A stretch of DNA of 62,419 bases from positions 1 through 62,419 of the forward strand of contig JAOZFT010000008.1 of the NCBI GenBank assembly GCA_027492035.1, in the 5' to 3' direction. A program made the translations under genes and the position numbers. This document shows, one piece after another, positions 8,623 through 18,869 of this stretch (position 1 is its first letter; every line of letters begins with the position of its first letter). Source of the DNA: Thermoproteota archaeon (GTDB lineage Archaea; Korarchaeota; JAOZGF01; JAOZFZ01). Under the pieces are notes generated by a model that had not been told where the DNA came from, ran no database searches, and worked only from the letters and a program-made list of their open reading frames with translations.

Positions 8623-9429
8623 TTGCTCAACAACGCCTTAAATATTTGGAAAGAAATAATTGACTTCCTGAACAAATATTTCATAGAACCTATAATTTAC
8701 AGAAAAGGGGAATACAACATCTACAACACATTAACCTACTCAGTAACAGCTTTACTTTCACTTATACTCTTGTACCGTTTTTTGAAAGAGAAAATCGATT
8801 TCAACCTAAACTTTTTCCTTTCCTTAACCCCCTTCATTTTTTTAGGGAGCAGTTTAAGGGTTTTAGATGATGCTTCCTTGGTGAAAACTTGGCTCTTCGT
8901 CACTCCTATGATTTACATCCTTGTTTTCCTGATATGGTTCATTTCCCTTTACTTTTTCTGGTTGAAACTTGACAAACTGAATTTGCATGTCGCTTTCGGT
9001 TTTTCACTGCTTCTTTACCCGGTTTACTTCCTGAAACAGCTTAATCCACACCATTTAGGTTTGATACTTTATGTCTCCCTTCTTACCTTGCTCTTCATAG
9101 TTTTATTCTCTGTCCCACGTTTACTTTACAGAAAAGTTCTCTTAAACCCATCTGAATGGTTAACTCTTTTCTCCCAAACCTACGACGGCTTCATAACTTT
9201 CCTAGGTGTGACTTTTTACGGGTATTTGGAGGAACATGTTCTACCCCGCTTCATTTTCAATTACTTACCGACTTCAACCTTCATTTTTTTAAAAGCAGCA
9301 GTGACACTTGCAGTGATCTATTTTTTGAGAGAGTACGGTAAACAGGGAAAGTTTCTTCTTGCCGCAATATTCGTTCTTGGTTTAGCTACAGGCACGCGCA
9401 ACTTTCTTCGAATTTTATTTGCTGTGTAG
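8623..9429 (+). CDS. DUF63-family integral membrane protein
   Basis: A 268-residue polytopic protein with about eight hydrophobic segments. The loop GSSLRVLDDA at about residues 83-92 is the family hallmark of the archaeal DUF63 group, which is found almost only in archaea and has no known function. A conserved Glu-His pair occurs in GYLEEHVLPRF in the second half. The TTG start is supported by a strong GGGGAGG site immediately upstream. It ends a three-gene run of a small membrane protein, RidA-like protein and DUF63. Confidence 0.85.
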   Translation: MLNNALNIWKEIIDFLNKYFIEPIIYRKGEYNIYNTLTYSVTALLSLILLYRFLKEKIDFNLNFFLSLTPFIFLGSSLRVLDDASLVKTWLFVTPMIYILVFLIWFISLYFFWLKLDKLNLHVAFGFSLLLYPVYFLKQLNPHHLGLILYVSLLTLLFIVLFSVPRLLYRKVLLNPSEWLTLFSQTYDGFITFLGVTFYGYLEEHVLPRFIFNYLPTSTFIFLKAAVTLAVIYFLREYGKQGKFLLAAIFVLGLATGTRNFLRILFAV

Positions 9430-9716
9430 ACCCTAAATACTTCATAAAGCCTTGAAAAAATAATTTAACAAGGGATAATGAATTATTCCGTTTCCTCAAA
9501 AAGAGAAAAAACAAGTAAATTGGTCAAAGGTTATTTAAAGACCGTAAAGACATCAAAGACAAGTTTCCACCTTTATAAGTTTAAATGTAACTCAAGAAAT
9601 ATAACTTAAACAGTTAAATATCGTAAAAAACTATAGAGACATAAGGGAATAAAAAGGTTTTCTTAAGAAAAGAGCTTTAATTTTATTTTCTTGGTTTAAA
9701 GGAAGGAGGTGTTTTA

Positions 9717-11474
9717 TTGCCGAAGTATACTGGAGGAGAAATTCTAGTCAAATGTTTATTAAAGGAGAAAGTTAAATTTGTTTTCGGCATACCTGGAGAC
9801 CAGCTTAACCCTTTCACAGACGCTATTTACAGGATAGGTTCAAAAGAAGGAATGCAATTCATAATGACAAGGCATGAACAAGCAGCAGCTCACATGGCTG
9901 ATGCTTACTCAAGAGTTACGGGTGAACCTGGAGTATGTACCGGCACAGTAGGGCCCGGTGCAGCTGATCTAGTGCCTGGGGTCTATGTAGCATACGCTGA
10001 CAGTATACCCTTAATTGTAATAACTGCACAAAACCAAACATGGAAATCTTACCCTGACCACGGATCCACTCAGGCCTTGAACCAGAAAAAATTGTTTGAG
10101 GCAATAACAAAGTGGAACGTTGTAGTGAATAGGGTTGAGAGGATACCTGAACTTGTAGAAAGAGGTTTCAGGGTTGCTTTAAGTGGTAAACCAGGGCCTG
10201 TCCATTTAGATTTCCCCGTTGACATCTTTTTTGAAGAAGTTGAAATAGATGAAGACGAGTTCCTGAGACCAAGTCAGTACAGAGCTGTTGAGCCGCCAGC
10301 TGGGGATTTAAAACTTGTTAAAGAAGCAGCTGAAATGCTGATTAAAGCAAAGCTTCCGTTAATTCACGTAGGTAGGGGATTATTGGCTTCAAATGCTTCT
10401 AAAGAATTAATACAATTGGCTGAGTATATTTCAGCACCTGTAACCACGACAGTGGCTGCCAAGGGAGCCATACCTGAAGACCACCCTTTATGTTTGATAT
10501 CTGACGGCTTCGGTGCTTTAGCGGCTCAAAACGATTCAGATGCAGTTTTACTTGTAGGTTCAAAACTTGGAGACTTGGATTTCTGGGGGAAACCACCAGG
10601 CTGGAGTGACCCTTCTGAACAAAAGTTTATTCAAATTGACATTTCACCTGAAATGATAGGTTTAAACAGGAGGGTTGATTTAGCAATTGTCGGAGATGCA
10701 AAAAAGGTTTTAGATTCCCTCTTAAATGAAATAAAGAAGAGGTCACCTAAGATCGAAAGGGATTTAAGTGAATACAAAGAAGCGCAGAGAAACTGGTTAA
10801 AAGAGTTTAGAGAAAAGGCTAAATCAAACAGGAAACCAATCCATCCCCTAAGACTAATCAAGGAAGTTAGGGGCTTTTTTCCAAGAGATGCTATCTCCTG
10901 CATTGATGGAGGAAACACAGCTGTCTGGGCCCACTACCTAAACAGGATATATGAACCTAGAAGCTTTCTTTGGGCAGCTGATTCAGGCCATTTAGGGACG
11001 GGGTTACCATTCGCTATCGGAGCTAAGTTAGCGAACCCTGAGAAACAAGTTTACTTAATAACTGGCGATGGAGCTTTCATGTTCAATATTCAAGAACTTG
11101 AAACAGCTGTAAGGTTGAAAACAAACATAGTGGTCATAGTTGCTAATGACTCAGCTTGGGGAATGATTAAAGGGTCCCAAATGCTTCAATTCAATAAAAG
11201 ATACATAGGAGTTGATTTTTCAGACGTAAGGTATGACAAAGTTGCACAGGCAATGAACTGTTACGGTGAAAGAGTTGAAGACCCAGAAGAAATAAAACCC
11301 GCCCTAGAAAGGGCTGTTTCTTCAAACAAGCCAGCTGTTCTAGACGTGAAAATAGACCGTGAAACAAACCTAAACCCACCGGATTTAGTTACTTTAGCTG
11401 CAATTTGGCTTGAAGGATGTGAACACCCAAAAAGAGAAGTTACAAAGGAAAAGTTAGAGAAAACAGTTGTTTAA
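9717..11474 (+). CDS. Thiamine-diphosphate-dependent enzyme, acetolactate synthase-like
   Basis: A 585-residue protein with the three-domain layout of the acetolactate synthase/pyruvate oxidase family. The N-terminal PYR domain holds the catalytic Glu54 (TRHEQAAAH), a central domain at about 195-340 would bind a cofactor nucleotide in some members, and the C-terminal PP domain has the diphosphate motif GDGAF...N starting at residue 450. The start is a TTG with an excellent GGAAGGAGGTG site. No small regulatory subunit (ilvN) and no branched-chain genes lie nearby, so a catabolic or stand-alone TPP enzyme is as likely as biosynthetic acetolactate synthase. About 290 bases of gene-free upstream sequence suggest an independent promoter. 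Confidence 0.8.
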   Translation: MPKYTGGEILVKCLLKEKVKFVFGIPGDQLNPFTDAIYRIGSKEGMQFIMTRHEQAAAHMADAYSRVTGEPGVCTGTVGPGAADLVPGVYVAYADSIPLIVITAQNQTWKSYPDHGSTQALNQKKLFEAITKWNVVVNRVERIPELVERGFRVALSGKPGPVHLDFPVDIFFEEVEIDEDEFLRPSQYRAVEPPAGDLKLVKEAAEMLIKAKLPLIHVGRGLLASNASKELIQLAEYISAPVTTTVAAKGAIPEDHPLCLISDGFGALAAQNDSDAVLLVGSKLGDLDFWGKPPGWSDPSEQKFIQIDISPEMIGLNRRVDLAIVGDAKKVLDSLLNEIKKRSPKIERDLSEYKEAQRNWLKEFREKAKSNRKPIHPLRLIKEVRGFFPRDAISCIDGGNTAVWAHYLNRIYEPRSFLWAADSGHLGTGLPFAIGAKLANPEKQVYLITGDGAFMFNIQELETAVRLKTNIVVIVANDSAWGMIKGSQMLQFNKRYIGVDFSDVRYDKVAQAMNCYGERVEDPEEIKPALERAVSSNKPAVLDVKIDRETNLNPPDLVTLAAIWLEGCEHPKREVTKEKLEKTVV

Positions 11475-11711
11475 TGCCAAAAAAAAGAAAGGAAGAAATC
11501 CAACTCTCTTCCTTCCATAAATCCAGCACCTAATAGAGGAAGTTTTAAAATTAAATTTTTAATTAAAAAGGGTTTAATTCATGTGAAAAAGATGCTACGA
11601 AATCTTAACTTTTCCATATCAACTACTTTATGTTTTTTACAAGGCAGAAAATAAAAAACAAAGCCAGTAAAAGTTAAGAGCAAATTTCTTGCTTAAGGGA
11701 GGTTTTGAAAA

Positions 11712-12242
11712 ATGAGAACAGCTTTATTAGTGATTGACATGTTGAAAGAATTCGTTTATGGCAGATTAGGTTTTGAAAATGCGAGAAAGGTAGTTCCAAA
11801 CATTGTTAAGTTGGTGAAGGAAGCAAGAAAGAGAAAAATCCATATTTTCTTTATTTGTGACTCTCATAAACAAGAGGATTATGAATTAAAGATATGGGGG
11901 CCCCATGCCTTAGAGGGGAGTGAGGAAGCTCAACTAATTCCTCAACTAAAACCTGAGGAAGGGGAGGGAATAATCAAGAAAAATACCTACGACGGCTTCT
12001 TTAAAACCAGTTTAGAAAAGGAACTTAAAAAGAAAAGAGTTTCTGAAGTTATTTTAGCAGGGATAATGAGTGACATCTGTGTCCAGCACACTGCAGCTGG
12101 TGCGTTTTTTCGAGAGTTTAAGGTAGTTATTGTTAAGGACGCTGTTGCAGCTTTAACAAAGGAGAGAAATGATGCAGCATTAAATTACATGAAAAAGAAC
12201 TATGGGGCTAAAATAGTTTCTTTAAATGATTTATTTAAGTAA
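11712..12242 (+). CDS. pncA: Nicotinamidase (isochorismatase family)
   Basis: A 176-residue cysteine hydrolase that converts nicotinamide to nicotinate. The catalytic triad is visible as Asp9 (LLVIDM), a Lys near residue 89 (IIKKNTYDGF) and Cys123 (SDICVQH). The metal-binding set of PncA is present as CDSH followed by GPHALEGS, and these Asp/His residues distinguish it from plain isochorismatases. The next gene encodes nicotinate phosphoribosyltransferase, which consumes its product. Start ATG behind AAGGGAGG. Confidence 0.87.
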   Translation: MRTALLVIDMLKEFVYGRLGFENARKVVPNIVKLVKEARKRKIHIFFICDSHKQEDYELKIWGPHALEGSEEAQLIPQLKPEEGEGIIKKNTYDGFFKTSLEKELKKKRVSEVILAGIMSDICVQHTAAGAFFREFKVVIVKDAVAALTKERNDAALNYMKKNYGAKIVSLNDLFK

Positions 12243-12333
12243 CAAAGGGAATCAGGGAAAAGAATTGAAAATCATTTAAAAGTTGTCGAAAAAGAAATTT
12301 TTCAAATATTTGGAAAAAGAGGGTGTGAACAAA

Positions 12334-13539
12334 ATGAACTTTCTTCACGTTGCTACAGACTCTGAAGTGAAGAAATGTAAAACAACCGATATCTATTTTT
12401 TAAGAACCTATAAAATCCTTGAAAAAAGGGGGTTAAGCAGAAAAAGGGTTACTATGGAGTTTACGGCAGAGAGTTTACCTAACGAGTGGGAATGGGGTGT
12501 CTTGACAGGGACAAATGAATTCATTAAACTCTTTGAAAAAGTACCTGTTGACTTGTACATGTTTAAAGAGGGAACAGTGTTTAAGCCTAAAGATGAAAAC
12601 GGAGTTAGAGCTCCTGTTGCCTTTATTGAAGGCCCCTACAAAGAGTTTTGCATGTTTGAAACACCAGCTTTAGGGTTAATTTGCCAAAGCACAGGGGTTT
12701 CAACAGCTGCAGCCCATATAAAAGTTAAAGCATGGAACAAAGTTTTATTAGCTTTCGGGGCCAGGAGGATGCATCCAGCAATTTCTCCAATGCTTGATTG
12801 GGCAGCTTATGTTGGAGGCTTTGATGCTGTATCTACAATAAAGGGGGCTGAGTTAATAGGTCAAAAACCGGTTGGAACAATGCCTCACGCACTTGTTCTT
12901 GTTTTCGGTGAACAAACTGAGGCGTGGAAGGCTTTTGATGAAGTTGTAGAACCTGAAACACCTAGAATAATGCTTGTGGATACGTTGTTTGACGAAAAAA
13001 CAGAATCTATTTTGGCGGCTGAAACTTTAAAAGATAAACTTTATGGAGTCAGGCTTGATACTCCCTCATCAAGGAAGGGAGAAATGGGTGAAATAATTGA
13101 GGAAGTAAGATGGGAACTGAACATTAGAGGGTTTAAACACGTCAAAATTTTTGTTTCAGGAGGGATAAACGAAAAAAATATTGACGAATTGATTCAGGCG
13201 GGTGCAGACGGCTTCGGTATAGGTACAAGTTTAAGTAATGCACCAACTGTTAACTTTGCAGCTGATATTGTACGTGTAGATGATAAGCCCTTTGCAAAAA
13301 GGGGAAAGTTTTCTGGAAAGAAGCAAGTTTGGAGATGTGAGAAATGTTTCAATTTTAAAGTTACTTCCTGGGGAGTAAAGGAACAAAAGTGTAGTAAGTG
13401 CGGTGGAGAAATGACTCCTTTGCTTGAGAAGGTTATTGAGAAGGGAGAAATTAAGATTAAGCTTCCAAATGCTTCCAGGGCTAGGGATTATGTGATAAAG
13501 CAACTTGAGAAAATTAAGCAATTGGGATTGGGTAAATAA
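12334..13539 (+). CDS. pncB: Nicotinate phosphoribosyltransferase, archaeal type with zinc knuckle
   Basis: Converts nicotinate and PRPP to nicotinate mononucleotide in NAD salvage. The central TIM-like part contains GARRMHPAISPMLDWAAY and the phosphate-binding strand FVSGGINEKNI with GFGIGTSL. The last 80 residues hold two CxxC pairs (CEKC and CSKC), the zinc-knuckle tail of the Thermoplasma-type enzyme. The frame is open from a TTG at 12283, but the ATG at 12334 has AGAGGGTG at proper spacing and gives 401 residues, close to the known archaeal enzyme. It follows the nicotinamidase by 91 bases; together they form a two-step salvage operon. Confidence 0.9.
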   Translation: MNFLHVATDSEVKKCKTTDIYFLRTYKILEKRGLSRKRVTMEFTAESLPNEWEWGVLTGTNEFIKLFEKVPVDLYMFKEGTVFKPKDENGVRAPVAFIEGPYKEFCMFETPALGLICQSTGVSTAAAHIKVKAWNKVLLAFGARRMHPAISPMLDWAAYVGGFDAVSTIKGAELIGQKPVGTMPHALVLVFGEQTEAWKAFDEVVEPETPRIMLVDTLFDEKTESILAAETLKDKLYGVRLDTPSSRKGEMGEIIEEVRWELNIRGFKHVKIFVSGGINEKNIDELIQAGADGFGIGTSLSNAPTVNFAADIVRVDDKPFAKRGKFSGKKQVWRCEKCFNFKVTSWGVKEQKCSKCGGEMTPLLEKVIEKGEIKIKLPNASRARDYVIKQLEKIKQLGLGK

Positions 13540-13680
13540 CTTTATTGATTTTTTGTTCAAGAAACAAGGAAGAGCTGTGAAGTAAATTGAAAGTAGATTA
13601 AGATTTCTTTCCTAAAACTAAGAATTTTTGAGGAAAGAGTTGTTTAGGAAGCTGGATTTTTAGGTTCCCGTAAAGCTTCG

Positions 13681-14958
13681 TTAACTCTTTGTCCTGCTCC
13701 TAATTTCTTGCAATATTTTTTTAGCGTTATCAACTCTAACTTTAACTTTTCTTTTAATCATTAACTCAGCAACTGAGTCTATTTCTTCCCCAACTGCCCC
13801 AGCCATGGCTGCAATGTTTTTGGCGTGAAGTACCATGTGTCCCTTTTGAATACCTTCTGTTGCTAAAGCTTTTAAAGCTGCCAAGTTCTGAACTAAACCT
13901 ACAGCCCCCATTATTTCTGCAAGTTCCCTAGCATTTTTAATTCCAAGAATTTTTAGGCTTAATTGAGCTAAAGGGTTTATTTTAGTTGCACCTCCCACTA
14001 TACCGACAGGCATAGGTATTTCAATGCTTCCAACTAGGTCTCCTTCGCTGTTTTTCTCCCATACACTTAAGGAGGTGTATTTACCTGTTTTCGCTGCGTA
14101 AGAGTGAGCCCCTGCTTCAATTGCCCTTGTGTCTTGGCCCGTAGCTAAAGCTACAGCTATTACACCGTTCATAATTCCTTTGTTATGAGTTGCAGCCCTG
14201 TAAGGGTCAGCTTCAGCGAAAGCATAGGCTGAAACTATTCCATCAACTACTTCTTCCCCTCCTAATGCTTCTTTACGTACAACAGTTTTTGCTCTAACAA
14301 CTCTACGGTCAGCTAAGTTTGACACTATCCTTAAATAAACTTTCCCCCCTGTTATTTTTTCAATGTAGGGAGCTACTGCTTCAGCCATTGTGTTTACTGC
14401 ATTAGCTCCCATTGCGTCTTTAACATCAACCAGTAAATGTATAATAACCATTTTACCCTTTAAACTATCCAGAATCCTGACTTCAACATCTTTAGCTCCT
14501 CCCCCAAGCTTAACAAGTACCGGATCTTGTTTATTTGCTAGATCAAGTATTTCTTGTTTCTGGTTAAGAATTTCAAACCTAGCAGAGCCAGGACACTCCA
14601 CGTTCACAAGTTGAATCTGAGCAATCATTACAGGTTCTGTGCTGTTTGTGAAGACACCTCCTCCGCTTCTAGTCATTTTAGCTGCGTTACTAGCTGCTGC
14701 AACAACTGAAGGTTCCTCGATAACCATTGGAATCAAGTAATCTTTACCGTTTATCAAAAAATTTGTAGCTATACCGAAAGGAAGTTCAAAAGTACCTATA
14801 ACGTTTTCAATCATCCTGTTAGCTGTTTCTAAACCAAGTCTACCGGTTTCCTTCAACAATTTAATTTCTTCTTCACTTAAACCTGCAAATTCCTTAACTT
14901 TTTCTATTCTATCTTTTAAACTAAGTTTATAGAAGCCTGGAATTCTTGAATTCAACAC
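13681..14958 (-). CDS. HMG-CoA reductase, class II
   Basis: Makes mevalonate from HMG-CoA for isoprenoid lipid synthesis. At 425 residues without a membrane domain it is the class II (bacterial, Pseudomonas mevalonii-like) form. Visible catalytic residues are the Glu in [11 protein letters not shown] (about residue 82), Lys in [10 protein letters not shown], Asp in [14 protein letters not shown] and His in [11 protein letters not shown]. The DA(M)[11 protein letters not shown] coenzyme-binding motif is also present. The GTG start has GAGG upstream and a TATA-like box on the minus strand at about 15008-15020. Class II enzymes in archaea are usually attributed to transfer from bacteria; the direction here (synthesis or degradation) is inferred from archaeal lipid need. 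Confidence 0.92.
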   Translation of the reverse strand: MLNSRIPGFYKLSLKDRIEKVKEFAGLSEEEIKLLKETGRLGLETANRMIENVIGTFELPFGIATNFLINGKDYLIPMVIEEPSVVAAASNAAKMTRSGGGVFTNSTEPVMIAQIQLVNVECPGSARFEILNQKQEILDLANKQDPVLVKLGGGAKDVEVRILDSLKGKMVIIHLLVDVKDAMGANAVNTMAEAVAPYIEKITGGKVYLRIVSNLADRRVVRAKTVVRKEALGGEEVVDGIVSAYAFAEADPYRAATHNKGIMNGVIAVALATGQDTRAIEAGAHSYAAKTGKYTSLSVWEKNSEGDLVGSIEIPMPVGIVGGATKINPLAQLSLKILGIKNARELAEIMGAVGLVQNLAALKALATEGIQKGHMVLHAKNIAAMAGAVGEEIDSVAELMIKRKVKVRVDNAKKILQEIRSRTKS

Positions 14959-15357
14959 TTCTCAACCTCAAAGAAGAAGATGTAACTATCAAATTTTTTC
15001 AAAAAATAATTTTTTAAATGTGCACCTACATAAGCAATTAAAACCCTTTTTTGTTTAAAGGAGGAGTAAACGTTTAAAATACATGTTGTAAATACAAAAG
15101 AAAACCTGCGTAAGTTTTTACCTTAGATTTCTTGAAAAGAAAAAAGCCAAGATAAGGTACCTGGTTAGTTTCAGCTTAATTTTACTTTCAACTTTAACCT
15201 TTAAGAAATTTCCTATGACTTACCCCTGTCTTCCTCTTTTAAAAACTAAAAAGAGGTTGGAGAATGAATAAAGTACTTTTAATAGTAAAACTTTAAAAAG
15301 TAATATATCTCAGTAAAATCTACCAAGGTACACCAAAAAAGTGAGGCGGAAAAATAA
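14959..15357. other. Divergent promoter region between HMG-CoA reductase and an ABC importer operon
   Basis: No gene seen. Minus-strand TATA-like box near 15008-15020 for the reductase; plus-strand CTTTAAAAAG near 15290-15299 for the importer, followed by a GAGGCGG ribosome site ahead of the ATG at 15358. No RNA structure was recognised. Confidence 0.4.
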
Positions 15358-16314
15358 ATGAGGAAACAGTTGAAGGCAATGTTTATTTTTCTCCTAATTG
15401 TTTTAGTCACTGCAACAATTTTACAAACCCGTTTCTCAAAGAAGGAAAAAAGCCAAGTGAGAATGGCCGTTGAATTAAATGACCACGCTGCAGCAGCTTA
15501 TGTAGCTTTAGACAAGGGATGGTTTAGTAAAAAGGGAATTAACGTTTCAGCTTTCCAAACCTACTTAACAGGTTTGCAGCTTTCCGCTGCCTTAACCAGA
15601 GGAGACATAGATGCAGGCTGGGTTTGTTTACCTCCAGCTATATTAGCTATATCCAAGGGGGTGCCTGTTAAAATAGTGGCTTTAACACATAAATACGGTT
15701 ATTGCTTAGTTGTTAGTCCGGAAATAAAAGAAATTAAGGACTTAAATGGGAAAAGGATAGGTTTGTGTAGAGAGGGAACCCCGACAGATATTCTTTTTCA
15801 TGTATTAATCAAAAAGTACAATATTTCAGACGTCCAAATTCTCCGCATGAACCCTTTACATCAACTTAACGCAATAGTTTCTGGGAGTGTAGATGCTGTT
15901 TTCTGTCCAGAACATTATGCTTCAGTAATTGAATCAAAAGGGTTTAGGGTGTTAGTTGAATCCAGAGATTTATGGAGCAACTGGCCTGGAAGCGTATTGG
16001 TTGTAAAGAAAAAGTTTTTAGAAGAGAAACCTGGTTTGGTTAAGGAAATAGTGGAAGTTACAGTTGAAGCAACAAATTGGATCAATATGAACAGAAACGG
16101 AGCAGCGTTAATTTTAAGCAAGCCAGAGTACCTAAAAACCAACGCTTCCATAATAACCAGATCTATGAGTAGGTTGAAATACACTAACGACCTAAACTTA
16201 AGTTCCATACAAAAAGTAATTGATTACATGACTAAATTAGGGTACATAGGCGAAGGAGTGAAGGCAGAAGATATAGTGGATACAAGTTTTCTTAACCAAA
16301 TTAGGGAGGGGTGA
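15358..16314 (+). CDS. ABC transporter substrate-binding protein, NMT1/SsuA-like
   Basis: A 318-residue periplasmic-type binding protein held by an N-terminal hydrophobic segment (about residues 8-24). It has no lipobox Cys, so a membrane anchor or cleaved signal is more likely. The fold signature is ALDKGWFSKKGINV near the start, then QLSAALTRGDIDAGWV and later KDLNGKRIGL, as in binding proteins for sulfonates, nitrate, thiamine precursors and similar. The ligand cannot be deduced from the family. First gene of a tight four-gene operon (permease, ATPase, DUF364). Confidence 0.85.
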   Translation: MRKQLKAMFIFLLIVLVTATILQTRFSKKEKSQVRMAVELNDHAAAAYVALDKGWFSKKGINVSAFQTYLTGLQLSAALTRGDIDAGWVCLPPAILAISKGVPVKIVALTHKYGYCLVVSPEIKEIKDLNGKRIGLCREGTPTDILFHVLIKKYNISDVQILRMNPLHQLNAIVSGSVDAVFCPEHYASVIESKGFRVLVESRDLWSNWPGSVLVVKKKFLEEKPGLVKEIVEVTVEATNWINMNRNGAALILSKPEYLKTNASIITRSMSRLKYTNDLNLSSIQKVIDYMTKLGYIGEGVKAEDIVDTSFLNQIREG

Positions 16315-16320
16315 AGAGGG

Positions 16321-17076
16321 ATGAAGGGGAAAGATAGGTTTATTCCTTTAATTTCTTTACTACTCCTTGGTTTAAGTTGGGAAATAATAAGTGATTTAAA
16401 CCTTGCTCCTTCCTTTCTTTTCCCCTCTTTAACAAAAACACTATGGAAAATGTTCCAGTTACTTCAAACAGGCGAACTTGTCAAAGATTTCATTAAAAGC
16501 TTAGTGAGGGTTCTAATTGGATTCACCCTAGGTTCAGCTGTTGGGGTGGTTGTGGGGATACTTGTTGGTTTAAATGAAACTCTTTACAAGTTTCTGAACC
16601 CTATTTTTACACTTTTCTATGCAATACCAGCACTCGGTTGGGCACCTATCTTCATGATCTGGATAGGCTTAGGAGACACACTTCCCATATCTCTTATTTT
16701 TATCTGTTCATTCTTTCCACTACTTTACAACACAGTTACTGGAATAAGGTCTGTCAGTAAGGATTTAATTGAGGCTGCAAGGACACTAGGTGCTTCACCT
16801 TTACAAGTTCTAACCACAATCATGCTTCCACAAGCTGCATTGAACATTTTCACCGGTTTACGTTTAGAAGCAGGCATGGCTTGGAGGGTTGTAATAGCAG
16901 CTGAAATGATAGCCGTACCCACTGGAGTAGGGGCCCTAGCTATTAAAGCTGAAAGTTTATTGCAAGTGGATACCATATTTGTTTGTTTAATGGTTCTAGC
17001 TTTAACGTGTTTCCTTTTCGACAAAGGGTTTGAATTCCTTGAACATAAAACTCAAAGGTGGAGAGAGATTGACTGA
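16321..17076 (+). CDS. ABC transporter permease, SsuC/TauC type
   Basis: A 251-residue inner-membrane permease with about six hydrophobic segments. The EAA loop is visible as EAARTLGASPLQVLTTIMLPQA at about 152-173 (key residues E-A-x3-G), which docks on the ATPase. Closest in style to permeases of sulfonate/nitrate/taurine importers. The start lies 6 bases after the binding-protein gene and behind a GAGGGGTGA site overlapping its end. The ATPase begins inside its last codons. Confidence 0.88.
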   Translation: MKGKDRFIPLISLLLLGLSWEIISDLNLAPSFLFPSLTKTLWKMFQLLQTGELVKDFIKSLVRVLIGFTLGSAVGVVVGILVGLNETLYKFLNPIFTLFYAIPALGWAPIFMIWIGLGDTLPISLIFICSFFPLLYNTVTGIRSVSKDLIEAARTLGASPLQVLTTIMLPQAALNIFTGLRLEAGMAWRVVIAAEMIAVPTGVGALAIKAESLLQVDTIFVCLMVLALTCFLFDKGFEFLEHKTQRWREID

Positions 17077-18118
17077 AATTAAACTTGAGAACATCAGCAA
17101 CAGTTATATTCTTCGAAACGTAAGCTTAACTGTGCATAATAAAGAATTTTTTGTCCTCTTAGGCCCAACAGGAGCCGGGAAAACAACATTGTTAAATGTC
17201 ATAGCAGGCTTAACTAATTATGAAGGTAGAGTGTACTTTGATGGAGAAAGTGTAGACAAATTACCCCCTCACAAAAGACAAATAGGGTATGTCTTCCAAA
17301 ATTTAGCTTTATTTCCTCATTTAGACGTTTCTCAAAACATAGCCTACGGTTTAAAGGTGCGTAAAGAGGGAAGGGAAAAAATTAGTCAAGTAACTAAAGA
17401 AATGATTAAATTGATGAAGCTTAAAGGGTTGGAGCATCGTTTCCCAAACAGTTTAAGCGGTGGAGAAAGGCAGAGGGTAGCTTTAGCAAGAGCCTTAGCT
17501 ATAAAACCTAAAATTCTGCTTTTAGATGAACCACTAAATAATTTGGATGAAAGAACAAGGAAATACCTTAGGCTAGAGTTCAAATACCTACAAAGGAAAC
17601 TGGGAATAACAACAATTTTCGTCACTCACGACCTCAAAGAAGCTCAAGAAATAGGGGATAGGATAGGTGTGATTTTTAAGGGGGAGCTGCAACAAACAGG
17701 AAAAGTTAAAAAAGTTGTTTCAAACCCGAAAAATAAAGAAATAGCTGAATTTCTAGGTTCAGACAACATTTTAACCTGTGAGAAAATTAATGCTTTGAGG
17801 AAGGGACTAATTGAAGCTTTATGTCAAGACTTGAAACTGGTAATACCCTACGAGAAAGAAAGAATTGGAAAAATAATTATTTCGCCAAGAGAAATCTATA
17901 TCTCAACCTACAATATACCTGGACCAAAAATAAACATTTTCAGGGGAATAGTTACAGAAATAAACCATGTAACTGACTCAGTAGCTAAAGTAAAGGTTAA
18001 GGTGGGGAGGACGGAGTTAACGGCTGAAACCGCCTCAGAAATAATTGAAAACCTAAAACTTGGCAGAGGAAGCAGAGTCTACGCTAAAATAAAGCTTAAA
18101 GGAATAAGAGCAATTTAA
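17069..18118 (+). CDS. ABC importer ATPase with C-terminal TOBE-like domain
   Basis: The N-terminal ABC domain contains GPTGAGKTT (Walker A), LSGGERQRVALARAL (signature), ILLLDEPLNNLD (Walker B) and VTHD (H-loop). The last 60 residues or so, starting near NIFRGIVTEINH, look like a MOP/TOBE ligand-sensing domain of the kind found in ModC and WtpC. The frame extends back to 17030, but the TTG at 17069 has GGTGGAGAG at ideal spacing and overlaps the permease stop by 8 bases. The combination of an NMT1-type binding protein with a TOBE-bearing ATPase is worth noting because TOBE domains usually sense molybdate, tungstate or sugars. Confidence 0.85.
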   Translation: MTEIKLENISNSYILRNVSLTVHNKEFFVLLGPTGAGKTTLLNVIAGLTNYEGRVYFDGESVDKLPPHKRQIGYVFQNLALFPHLDVSQNIAYGLKVRKEGREKISQVTKEMIKLMKLKGLEHRFPNSLSGGERQRVALARALAIKPKILLLDEPLNNLDERTRKYLRLEFKYLQRKLGITTIFVTHDLKEAQEIGDRIGVIFKGELQQTGKVKKVVSNPKNKEIAEFLGSDNILTCEKINALRKGLIEALCQDLKLVIPYEKERIGKIIISPREIYISTYNIPGPKINIFRGIVTEINHVTDSVAKVKVKVGRTELTAETASEIIENLKLGRGSRVYAKIKLKGIRAI

Positions 18119-18143
18119 TTTTTTCAAAAGAGGGCTTAACAAA

Positions 18144-18869
18144 TTGTACAAAAGGGTATATGAGTTTTTTAAAAGAATAGTCGAGAGGGAGCAATTACTT
18201 CAAGAAAAGATTTCATGTGAAATACTTATTCCACCCCCTAAACTTCCTTCCAAAGAGTATGCCTTAGAAAAAGGGAGGGAAGTTATTTTACAATGCAGAT
18301 TCAGGAATTCAATAGGGCAAGCCTTCACAAGCAAACCTAAAGAGTACAAAGGGAAAATAAAAGATGTCCTAAAAATGGTTTTTGGAAAAGAAAGCGAGAA
18401 AGCAATTTTCTTTTCAGTTTTAAACGCAGTTTTTAGGGAGTTAGGTTTCATAGAAGGAACTGTTCACTGCAAAGGAGTTGAAGCTGAACTTTGTGGGGTA
18501 AAAATGGCTGATTACGCTTCAAAAAAATTCAGTAAAGTGAAGATAGTGCATATAGGTTACCAACCAGGCCATATAAAGGCTTTGATAAATAAATTCGGGG
18601 AAGAAAATGTTCTAGTCACAGATTTAAACCCTGAAAACATAGGGAAAAGTAAGTTCGGTACAAAAATAATCGATGGATCATTAAATAAACAAGTAATTAC
18701 GGGTGCAGGAATAGTTTTTGTCACAGGCAGCACTATCATAAACAACACTTTACCCGAAATTCTGAAATACTGTAAAATTAAAGGAATTGAAGTTTTGATG
18801 TACGGCGTAACAGGTAAAGCAGCTGCCAAAATATTAAATATAAAAAATTTTTGTCCATATGGACATTAA
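18144..18869 (+). CDS. DUF4213/DUF364 putative heavy-metal chelation protein
   Basis: A 241-residue two-domain protein. The N-terminal part (about 1-95) matches the style of DUF4213; the C-terminal part has the DUF364 Rossmann-like pattern VKIVHIGYQPG, VLVTDLNPENIG and VTGSTIINNTLPEIL. DUF364 was named a putative heavy-metal chelation domain from structure; no reaction is proven. It is the last gene of the importer operon, 25 bases after the ATPase, so it probably handles the imported compound or a metal complex of it. The TTG start has only a weak AGAGGGC site. Confidence 0.8.
   Translation: MYKRVYEFFKRIVEREQLLQEKISCEILIPPPKLPSKEYALEKGREVILQCRFRNSIGQAFTSKPKEYKGKIKDVLKMVFGKESEKAIFFSVLNAVFRELGFIEGTVHCKGVEAELCGVKMADYASKKFSKVKIVHIGYQPGHIKALINKFGEENVLVTDLNPENIGKSKFGTKIIDGSLNKQVITGAGIVFVTGSTIINNTLPEILKYCKIKGIEVLMYGVTGKAAAKILNIKNFCPYGH

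Noticed and set aside
13620-13680. RNase P RNA start (GAGGAAAG) downstream of pncB
   Set aside because: Only the short GAGGAAAG match is present, with no room for the full RNA before the HMG-CoA reductase gene and none of the other conserved segments.
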